A DNA stretch of 64,000 nucleotides from Plutella xylostella (lineage: Eukaryota; Arthropoda; Insecta; Lepidoptera; Plutellidae), in contig NC_063988.1 of NCBI RefSeq assembly GCF_932276165.1, positions 3,782,001 to 3,846,000 of the forward strand, written 5' to 3'. A program made the translations under genes and the position numbers. Shown here in pieces: positions 32,901 through 44,900 of this stretch. A model generated the notes under the pieces. The model was not told the origin of the DNA, ran no database searches, and saw nothing but the letters and a program-made list of their open reading frames with translations. The stretch's first letter is position 1. The number at the start of each line of letters is the position of its first letter.

Positions 32901-35900
32901 CTCAGTTTTCTGTGACCGTCAGATAGTTCTACTATGAAAGAGTTCTTCACAAGCCTTCTTTGAGCGCGGTCGGCATTCTGCTGAAATTAATACCATTTAG
33001 AACAGAACTTTACACAGTTATAGTATAGCTTGAAGAGCCAATAAAGTCACTGTAGGCGAGACCAATATAGAAGAAGCCCTATCCAAATAATTATGTAATT
33101 ATAATATTTTCTTTATTCAGATAATATTTCTTCTCCTTAAATTCCAAAACCCTACTAAATTATTTAAAACAATTGGCAAACCTAATTTCCGAAAGTTACA
33201 TACCGGGAACATGGACTTGGTCTGTATGATGTTGAACTCGTCGAGGAAGTGCTGAGTCATGTTGAGCGCGTCGGTCAGCATGGCGTGGTCGGGGTGGCTC
33301 GCCGGCGTGTACTTTATGAGATCCTGGTACCGAGGATACAATTAATTAATTATGTAACAAAAGTTACATAAAATGTAACAAAAGACATATCTGCAAAACG
33401 TCATCGTCATCGCTCATCGGCTTACTCGCATAGGTTGATTGCCATAAGATAACTAGCGGATGATATCTGCGATTGACGACGCACAACGACGATATGACTG
33501 ACGTCATAATATGCCTACTGTTTGTATTGCTGAACCTTGTACTTCAATATTCCTATGTCTGAAATAAATTTACTCTCTTACTAGTAGGTACTACATCGGC
33601 TGCCCGCGACAGGCGATCTGCCGCGGGAGTGTGTCGCGCGACAGTAGTGGTACTCACGTGCAGCACGAGCGCGTTCTTCTGCACCCTGGCAACGGGCTTG
33701 TGCAGCAGGTCGTCCAGCGACATGGGCTGGCCGCGACACGCGATCTGCCGCGGGAGTGTGTCGCGCGACAGTAGTGGTACTCACGTGCAGCACGAGCGCG
33801 TTCTTCTGCACCCTGGCGACGGGCTTGTGCAGCAGGTCGTCCAGCGACATGGGCTGGCCGCGACACGCGACCTGCCGCGTGAGTGTGTCGCGCGACAGTA
33901 GTGGTACTCACATGCAGCACGAGCGCGTTCTTCTGCACCCTGGCGACGGGCTTGTGCAGCAGGTCGTCCAGCGACATGGGCTGGCCGCGACACGCGACCT
34001 GCCGCGTGAGTGTGTCGCGCGACAGCAGTGGTACTCACATGCAGCACGAGCGCGTTCTTCTGCACCCTGGCGACGGGCTTGTGCAGCAGGTCGTCCAGCG
34101 ACATGGGCTGGCCGCGACACGCGATCTGCCGCGTGAGGTCGCTGAACCGCTGCGAGCTACCGCAGCGCCGCCGCACCGCGTCCGTCGCGCGCCCGTAGTT
34201 GTGCAGGAACGCACCGTATATGTTTATGTTTTCGGCCTGTGGTGGAAATGGATTATGAGAAATCTAGTTCGCATTTTCTCGAAAGTATAGTCACTAAATA
34301 ATTAATTTATTGTAGCAATGACTTTGTTTTTTATATGTATTTTAAAGATATTGGTATTTTTTTCTTTAGGGCAGATATTTCAATGGTCAGATAAATGTTA
34401 TCTGAGCACTAAAATTGTTGCTGTCACTGTCTAATACACACATTCAGACGCGACCGCATCAGAATTATTCCATAGCTAACTTTATCAGGCTATTGAAAAA
34501 TCTGCCCTTTGTGGTTCAAAGAGTCAAATACTAGTAGAAGCTATTTGTTATTACCATTTTCTTAAAATGTACTCCAACGGACAACGGCTCTTCCCAACTG
34601 GCTACAGCGGACTTAAGTCCTTCTAAGAAGTTTTTATGAAGTTCGTGTAGTTCAGATATCTTGTAGAATATAGTGTTGAACTCCTCTTCGGTTATCACAG
34701 GCTGCGACGTAGAGAGCGTTGCTTTGATTGCATTCATGTACTGAAAGCAAAAAGTAATGTTTTTGTTACTCAGCTTCTGACTTACTCATGAAGGTATTTC
34801 TACTTCGAAAAGCGGCTTGTAAAGTTTTAAGAGTGTGCCTATTTCTCTATCTGTGGAAAAGTTTCTCCCAAATAGACAGGTCGACGTTTTTGTCTAAATA
34901 AATAATGACGTGTTGTCGAGTTTTCCTTCATACGCCAAACCATAATCTATTGAGCCATTCAGAAGTATTTATACATATAATTATCGGAGGATAAGTTATA
35001 AACTAAGTTCGATTCCTTCATCCTTAATTACCTTTTCCATGACGTAAAGGCATTCGACGTAAACCGTCTCGCTCTCTATAATACTGGTGACGATGCACCG
35101 CTGCATGGTGAGCCTCTCGGCCTCCGCATTGCTGTTGCTGGATTCCTGGAGGAAAAACAAAATTATCATTATTCTGAGGAAAACTTCGAGTTTCAACATC
35201 CGCTTCTATGGGATTTGCATCCGTTATCGGACTGTGGAACAATAACAAGTGAGTAAACCATAAACAAGTAATTGTTTCAGGTAATTTACACAAACTGAAC
35301 CCTTTAATTGTAAACAGCGTTGGCTGGTCTTATGTGAGCACTGTGCTGCGTCTTAGCACTAGTTTTCGTTTAGCTACAGTCATGGCTTTACTCTTTTACT
35401 CCATTTTTGGATTTTTGATAATTTATCACAGTTATAGCTTTGAACTAGTGAGTAAGTAAAACGTGTATATTTACGAAAATTTTCAAAGAATATTACTGAT
35501 ATTTTTTTGGATAATAAATATATGTATTTTGTAGGTCCTGAAAACAATCCTCCTGCTAGTGCCATAATTTCGCCATTTTATGATGCCATCATCTTCAGTG
35601 ATATTGCAGATCTCTTAAATGAGTTTGGTAATAACGAGGTATGCAAGTCAAAACATATCACGCTATACTTACATAAACTATTAATATAAAAACACTCAAG
35701 TATATTATATGTTTTTTTTATATATTTTCAGAACCCAGTTATAGAGGCTCTTGTAAATAGTGAGAGCGAAAGCGATGAAAATATTGAGGATTTACTGACC
35801 GAGTATCAACAACATTTGGATAGGGCACATCAACAACGCAAAACATACTTGGAGAAGAGTAAATCTAAGAACAAATTGCCTCTGTACCGTCATGAAACCT

Positions 35901-38900
35901 TCGTTAAAAAAATGCCCAGGCTTACTCCCAAGAAAGACAGTATTTATAATGCAAAAAACTTATACAACCCCACAGAAAAAAAGATATCGCTGAAATACTT
36001 TAACAGTCCCCTTGATATGATAATACCTCTAAATGGCATGAGACAGCAACCCAAATTGATTATGGAAAATAATGAATTTTCTGCATTTCAGAGTCTAATG
36101 TCCAACCCAAAAAGATTTAACTTACCTATCGTATTAGATACAGTAGATGGGATGATTCCACCTCATTGTATTTGTAAAACCAATACTCTTCCCTGCGATT
36201 GTGGTTGTAAGGAATGTTTGCTACCATTGAACTCAATGGCAAGGAATGACCAAGACTTGTACAACAGTAATAGTGAAAAAATTAATGTCAAGCCATGGAT
36301 GCAATTTACCGACCAGTCCCAGGAAATCTCAAATATAAATTTTGAACATAACAATGAGAATCCACGGGGAAATGACAATACGCTCAATGTAAGGATTAAA
36401 GTTGAAATTCAAGTACCAAAGACACAAGAAGCTGCAGAGCATCACTGCAAAAACCACAATCATTCTAAAAGTAGTGATAAACATATGAGCTCAAAGGATA
36501 CGACCTCAATCAATTCTTCAGGGCCGTTAATTAATTTTCCAATACCATTAGAAGTAATTGGATTTCAAAAAACATCTAAAGTTGATGGTTCCGGGCAGTC
36601 ACATAAGTACTTAAACCACAAAAAGAAGAAACCAAAATTCAATACCAGCAACAAAAAACATAAGAAAAAGGTACCGACATACCGTAAACTTAAGTTGACA
36701 ATGCATAAATCAAAACCTACATATCCTATTTTTGAAGAATATCAAAATCAAACGAAAAATAGTGTTATGGATAATACCAGTATTGAATTAAATAAAACCA
36801 CCGAGGCATCTATGACATTACAGACAAATACGTCTAGCAATGCTGAACAGACCAATAAAAATCAGAATATTACAAGCAACTTGGGTGTACCCGATCTCTT
36901 TAACACTTCATTAACAGATGATAACATTGACATAAACATTAACGGCCTCAACGTCTCCGACGAGTTAAAACAAATTGAAAATACAATTGATATAGAAACA
37001 GAAGATCCAAAGATAAATTCTACGATTATAATAAGAACAGACCAGTACAACAATACAAGACTAAAGCGCGAGATAGGGGTAAATAAAGAAAATAGTACAA
37101 AAAAACATTTTGAGACAGACATGAAGCTGACAGACAAAAGTGCAAATGCTAATCCAGAGTTGTTGTATTGGCCCATAATCATCATGAATTCATCTCCATC
37201 CAAAAAGACAATTGAAGCAAAAAATATAACCTCTATTATATTAGATCGAGAACTAAAGAAAAATAAACTCAATATATCGCAGGAGATTATACGACAAAAT
37301 CATACTGTCGCTTTAGAAAAAGCCATATTCGGTGAAGTGAACTGGGATGACATGGATACTGTAGCACCGGTATTTATATCTTTTGTCGGTAAATACCTGA
37401 ATGGTGTGCTAACGTTTTGCTCGCAGACTAGTTGTCATTCTATTAAATGTGCGGACAAGAGGTGTTTTCACAGAACTTGCAAGCCCGAAGAGAGGACGAA
37501 CCAACGGGAACATTGCGCTACGTCTGATGCACCTGGTATGTATTTATTACTTGTCTTATTGAGCCAACGGTAGTTAATATATCATTGAATATAGATAATT
37601 AATGAATTTACTAATAACGATTCTTTTATTTCTTTACAGAGAGCATAGCTTCTATGGAATCAATTATGGACCTACCTACAAAGGTAGTTTTTGACATTGT
37701 CGATATTTTACAAAACAAAATGGAAGGAAAATTGTATGGAAAAGGCACACTGTGCATAAACCCGAAGTGTATAAGTTTCGCAGCCGTGAAAAAGACATTT
37801 TTGAAAGCAAAATGTACAGTTAAAGAGTTAACACCATTGGGTCATTGTTTATTTTTAAAATCATAGATCTTTTGAGTTTGTGTAAAATTTAATAAAACTC
37901 TTACATCTAAAAACATTTTTTAATTTTCCCTGTCTGGTGGTCGACAACAGAGACGTGTGGAGAAAACACGGGGAGGCCTTTGCCCAGCAGTGGGACACTG
38001 ATATGGCTACATAATTTTCCCTGCTTGACATGTTCTGACACAGAAATTGAAAATTTATTTAGGAGCCACCATATTTTATTTTCCTTATCATCACATCATC
38101 ATCATAATCCTTCACGTCCTTCCAATGAGGGGTGGGCTTTTTAGCCCGTAGTCCACCACGCTGGCCTAGTATGGGTTGGTAAACCCTAACACAAGCAAGC
38201 CTGTGCTGTGAGAGTTGTCGGGTAAGGGTCTAGACAGACGGACTGCATTTCAACTGCAATCCAACTGCAAATTGCAGTTCAGATGCAGTTTGAATGCAGT
38301 TGACACGACTGCAATAGAACTGCAATTTGCAATTTGAACTGAACTGAAAATTAATTCTGCAATAGGATTGCAGTTGTAATGCAGTCCGTCTGTCTAGAGT
38401 CTAGACCCTAAGTGAACCCGACTGTCTGATGTTTTCAAGCTGCCTGAAGACCTCTGACTAAGCTTTACGACTGCTGCCTTAACAGCTAGTGGGACCCACG
38501 GCTTGACTTCGCGTCCGAGGCACGGAAGCGCTCAGACAACAACCACTCTAAATCGGTCACCCATCCAATAAGTGACCGTTTCACGTGACGTGTGTATTTC
38601 TTTACTTAATCGAATCGGGCCTATGGCATTCCTCCGGGTATATACAAGACCGGGTATATCCATCCAAGGGTATACCCTTAACATGTTTTTTTTAACAAAA
38701 AATATATCTGGATTAAGAATTTTGGAGTTCGGAACTTTTGTCAGTGTACTAATCGTTCCTCTGTTCAGTCATAAGGTTCACTTCTAATCTAGCATCATGT
38801 TTAGAAAACATAAATAAGTTTATAGCGCATATACCTACTAGCTGTGATAAGAAACTGCCGTTTGCACATAATGCCGCCTGAAAATACCCTAACTACCATG

Positions 38901-41900
38901 CATTATTGCGAAGTAAAGTATAATTTTTTCATCTTTATAACAGCTTTTGGCATATTAATTGTGTTAAAATATTCTGTAAGTACTTATAGAATTTGGTTTC
39001 CATTACTATTTTTCAGGGTATTCACTGAGTTGTCGTATAGGTACCATATATTTTATGTTTCAGGATGGTTATTATCTAAATCCTTGGAAAAAATTGAGAT
39101 CGGATTTACGCATCTTGGACTTTGATTCAGAAGGAGATGTTTTAGGAAGAGAGGCAAATTTAAATACTATACTGGCTTATAAGAATGTTTATAAAAAAGA
39201 ACTATCATACTTGGACCAGCGCGAAGCATACGCTCGGCTCTGGAGGAATATGACCAATTACATCAAGGAATCTTCGGAAGCCATGAGCCCACAAATTACA
39301 AGAAGACGTTTGGGAAACAAGACTATGAGCAATGCACTCATACATTGCATTGAAAGTAAATGCAGCTTTCTGCATTGTTTCGCTGGGAAACAGGTTTGTG
39401 TTTATTGCGAATATCCGAAAAGGGACAAAAGGGGCAATGAGACATTGTCGCTGGACCCCGCGTACGTGTTATATGGCGGCGACATCGAGCACTGTAGAAA
39501 TGTGTCGACTAAACATTACTTGGGAAAAGTGACATCTCTATCACTTATTTAAAAGAAACATAATACAAAGGATGAAAATTCGAAAAATACCTATCATAAT
39601 GACAAAATGTATAGACCAAACCATTGCATTCTCAGCCACGATACCATCACTTTGCCAAGTATTTCGGATAAGGCTACAAATAACAGTTATGAATCAGTTA
39701 AGTTAAACCTTAAAACATAATTAAAACCTTTTCTAGCCAAGTCATTTGTTATTCATTAAATAAACATTCCAGACTGCGTTATCTCTTGCCACAGATAGGG
39801 ACACGGGTAGAGCCTCTATAAAAGCTCCTCAGGGACTATTCAAACATTTATTATCTCAAAAGAAGTTGTTCCGATCGCACCTGCCGAAATGGACGCCAAA
39901 ATACTTGTGATCTTACTGTTCCTGTGCTCTACTAGCGGAGTTTTGTGTAAACCAACAGAAAGTGAGTATTTTATAATAATGATCTTTACATTTATTTAGT
40001 AAGTAAGCTTCTATAAAGTATCCTAAATATAAAGATTTTGTTTTACATCAGTACTTCACTTTTTCATATATATTTTTTGCCACTACGATAACATGTGTGC
40101 AGTTACAATTTGGACTGCAGCGTGCAATCTAAACCCGCGGGCCATTCTCTACACTCCTTTGGCATGTTTGTGACTAACAAGTGTGCACCCTTTCAGGCGT
40201 GGAAGGGCGCGGCGTGGGCTCCACCATCTGGGGCTGGCTGTCCTACCCGTTCACGGGCTGGGGCGCGCAGGAGGCGGACCCGCCCAGCAACTCCCCGCTG
40301 CTGGGCCTCGGCTCCACAACCTACGGACCCTACGACAACATCGAGATAGGGAAACGCAACATCACCGTCTGGTGCAACGACCACACTTGCACCACCATGA
40401 AGTGCGACTACAGCGGCTGTAAGAACGTCACGTGTAATGTCTACGAGACGGATTTGAATGGAGAATGCCGTGTGTATAATACTATCACTGAGGAGCCGGC
40501 CTCCGTCCCGGCGGTACCTCCCGTGGTGGAAGAAGTGCCAACGGCCGCGCTACCGATACCCGAAGAGAAAGTTCCCGAAGCCCCAGTCAACACTATCGTG
40601 GTAGCACCAGAGGATAATGTGGAAAAAGAAGAGCAACCACTGGAGTTGGAGAAGGTGCTGTCGTCTACTGTTCCGCACAATGTCGTGCAAGATAACAAGG
40701 AAGCTAAAGTATAAGGTCTATATCTGGATTTACTACAGCAAGTTAGGTTCATAAATTAACCTTTTTAAGTTAATCCTTTACTGAGCTTTTCTTTGTTATT
40801 GTTTCAGGTACGCCTACAGCTGATGTTCCCTCCACGCCAGAATCATATTTTTACGGCCTGGACAATCTAATAGCAAATTATCTTATAACAGTGCTCGAGC
40901 ACTACGCAACTGTCCTCACGAACAGTGTAATTACAAGTGGCAACATCGATGCGTTCTGTGTGGACGGCGTCTGCTACTACACCACCTGCAGACACGAGAG
41001 GTGCTTGATACAATACTGCAAGTACCACATACTGAGAGGCGAAAGAAACTGCTCAACTAACAAACCTTCCGGAAACTTCCAATTCAACGTGGGGGAGAAC
41101 ATTCTGGACGTGTTGCCGCTAGAGTTGTTCAAATATAAGGGTCAAGAAACTCACAGTGACAACAACGAAGACAACGAAATAAGCATTGTCAACAATATAA
41201 TGTTACACAAGTGAGAATGATAAGGCATTCGTACAAATATTTCACTATAGGCTTTTTAAGTTTTTATCCTCTATCTTCGCCTTATCTGAGGAACTTGGAG
41301 ATAAGAATTTCCGCTCGACCATTGTTGTGAGATTAGTCATCAAAGCTTGTATACGTAACAAGATAAAGATCTCAGTTCAACTAATGAAAAGAAAAATAAT
41401 ACTGTTTATACATAGATTATAAAAATGCACTACATAAACGGCTCCTATAAATTCATTTTCATTTATTGTAAATAAGTTTGAACCATGTTAGAATAAATTA
41501 TATGATTAAAATTTTTACCGTAATTTTTATACTTCAAATACTGATGAACTTTTATAAAAATATCACTGCTATCAAAGATAATAAATTCCCACAAATTGAC
41601 TTTCTAAAAGTAGCGCGTCCACCTATCGGCACGCTGCGTGCGATACATACGAGTACGTACGATACCGATAGGTTGACGCTTTGGATACTTCAGGCATTTG
41701 CTAGTATTTTGCCGCTTGTCTGTAGGTTCACAGTCGATGAGTCCAAGTCCACGCGACACATACCTGAGTGTGCAGCTTCCTCAGGGCGGGCGGGGTGGCG
41801 CTGGCGTCGGTGTCGGAGGAGATGGTGCGCAGGAACAGCGGCGTGTCCGACGAGTCCGCCAGCTCGGAGCCCGCTTCGCTCGGCTCTGGACCTTCGGCCG

Positions 41901-44900
41901 CTTGTCTGTCAATTAATTAGACTGGAGTTACTTCTTGCCTTATTAGACATTCAGTACGTCAATTTACTATAAATTTATATTTTATTCGCCATTAGATATA
42001 TTCCACATTTATTAATGCTAAGGTAAGGTCAGCTTCATAAGCAGCTATAAGCTTTTGTGCCTTGTCAAACTCAAAAATACTACTTGCTGTACTTTTCTAC
42101 GGCCTCGCTAAAGTTAAGTACAGCGGCTTTTAACGCTTCTGCGCCACGTTTGGAGAGGGCATCCATGGAAGCGCTTACCATTTGGTGACTGCCAGTCAAG
42201 TAGACAAAGACAATCGATAAAACTTTTTGAAAATCCTCACGAAGGAAATGGAATACTCACTGTATAAAGTAATGTATGTTGACGTAGTTGGGGGCGATGG
42301 TGCAGGGGGGTGAGTCGGGCGCGCGGGGGGCGGTGGGAGCGCGGGAAGACAGCGGCAGCGTCGACGTGCCGCTCGACGCGTCATCGGCGCTTGAGCCTGT
42401 GCCTCCTGTTGAAGATTGTATTGGTGGTATAAACAAATATGGGTATTTAGATTCTCGAGGAGTATGAGGTCTATTATATATATAGGAGGTATTATATATT
42501 TCGTGTGTGTAAACTATAAAAATAGGTCAAATTTTAGCTAATTATTCATTCTTACTATCTGTAGTGTTTACACGGATATCCCTGATCAAAACACAGAACA
42601 TGCCGTAAATAGTCAACGTGTCATGGACTTCCTCCAAGGTCGCATAAAATTTAATTTACAAACAATACACTAATAACAAACCCAATAAATTATATCCGTT
42701 CAAAGAAACAACTCACCAGCTTGAATATACACGTATTCGCCATCATTAATATCCGCCGGCACTTGATCGTAGTAGGGCTCGTCTTCAACTATAGGCGTGG
42801 AGGCGGGAATACTCTCCAAGGAGGCCGGAGCGGACTTGTCGACCTCGTTGGACACTGGCAGGTCGGGCGTGGTGGAGGTCACTTCCTCGTCTATGGAGCG
42901 AGGAGTTGCGGCGCCGCCCGACCTCTTTCGTTCTGATGACAGCGAGTTGATCGACTCGTAGCTTTTTACCTGTAAATTTGAATTTGGAATAGTAGTTATA
43001 GTGGCCAGGTGGCGACTATGCTTATAAAATAGTTGTAAATTTAAATTTGGAATACCTAGTAGTTGTGGCTAGGTAGCGGCTATGCTTATAAGATAGTGCC
43101 GCATAATATTGTTATGTAAGTACAGTTTGCGTAAACTATGAATTATTATGTTTTCTGGCATACATAGTTGTGCTTATAGCAAAATCTATCGTGAAAAAAA
43201 CTTATTATTTTTGTTATTGTTCTATAAAACCTGTTCTAAGGGTAACGATCGTAATCGCGTGCGTTTCGTACTCAGCGAACCGTATTGCCGTTAATGAGTA
43301 TCGCACAAATCTACGTATTGTGCTACTTTCATAATGATGTTATTATTCACGTCACGGTAAAGACATAGGCTTACATATTCCTTATTAATAACAAGTTCAG
43401 GTTAAGATTGTAACTGGACAAAGAAATTATACATTTAGATAAGATCATGAATTCACAACACAGCATCCATTACGAGTATCACTAACATTTACATGATCTT
43501 ATTAGAATCATAACAGTTTACGTTCACAGGCTGTCTGGCCAACCTATTATCAATTCCATGAGCTTAAGAACATGTGTAGGCATGCAGAACATCCAACGCC
43601 ATAACTGTACATAGTAAATGCCAAAATAGCTGTACTTATGTATTCTAAGTGCGTGCGTTGCGGACTGCGGGTCTCATGTATTATTAACCCTAACCGATAC
43701 AGGACGTCATAAGATTGACGTGTGAATCTGAATGTCTGTTACTATGTATTTCTAAAACATCTGAACTGAACCGATAAGAATGATTTTTTTCTTGCACAAT
43801 TTATTAAAGCAACTTTCAAGGTGCACTGAAATAAATTGCGTTTTGGCGATGACTCTTATGTAGGCAGCCGCCTTTGTATACTATATGAAGGTACCTTCTT
43901 GTACCTATGTTTATATGGCAAAGTTAATATTTTAGATATATTTTCTATATTTCTGTTACATCCGGCGCAGATCGTCTAACAATAAATATATTCATGCAAT
44001 ATTAATACTATGGTGGGTGCTCTGTCATCCACTGAGTACGACCCTGTGTCTCTTGCTGGTTAGCTGCACACCTTTACAAAATTATCAAACTAACATAGGT
44101 AATTTTTCTTCAAGACAATATATTTTAAGTAGTTTTTTGCTCACAATTTATGTAATTCGGCACCCTTGGAACAATTAAATGGGAGGTAACTGAAAATCAG
44201 CGGTTTGCTCCTGGAGTAAACATCCACGCTGAGTTACTTCACCCTTTTGGTCCGCTTCAACACACAACCTGCTAAGTACAAACCTGTCTTTATCATAGCT
44301 AGTATTTAGTTATAAGTACAAATGTGTATATCTGTCATTGTGATTTGTTGTGTATGTAAGAAAGTGGATCAAATAAACGCTTTATCTATCTATCTATCTA
44401 TCTATCGATCTATAAGTATTACCTCAATCCTAAAAACAATTTCTACCAGTCAACCTAGAGAAACTCCAGCTCTAAACTTAAATTAAGAGCTACAAACCCT
44501 AGACCAGCACTAGACCACCGACACTCTAAAAAGAAGAAAGCAACACAGGCTTACCCTCTCGCTAATAGACGGCGTGGAGGCGCGGCTGCCGATGGACTCG
44601 CGCGACTCGGCTCGCATGCGGCGCCCGAGGGACGACGGCGGGCTGTCTTCAGCCACGTCCGACTCGGGCAGCGACGCGCCACGCTTGCTGAACACTTTTG
44701 GTGGCGGTCTGTAGAGGATAGATGATGAGATGTAAGAGACCAAATAGAGGAAAGGATGATAGGTATTTGACTTTGTATTAATGCATTAACAAAGGAAAAC
44801 ATTAAAATCACTCATGAAATCTGACACACTGACTAAATCTTCACAGCTATAACAGAAAATCCTGTTCACTAAAACTCCTCATGAATATTAAAGTACATTT

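Noticed and set aside
33581..34290. Several overlapping open frames on both strands (up to 135 codons) with CRWTTCCTSP- or STSAFFCTLATGL-like repeats
   Set aside because: They come from the 127-bp tandem array of a BCR exon end read in wrong frames or on the wrong strand.
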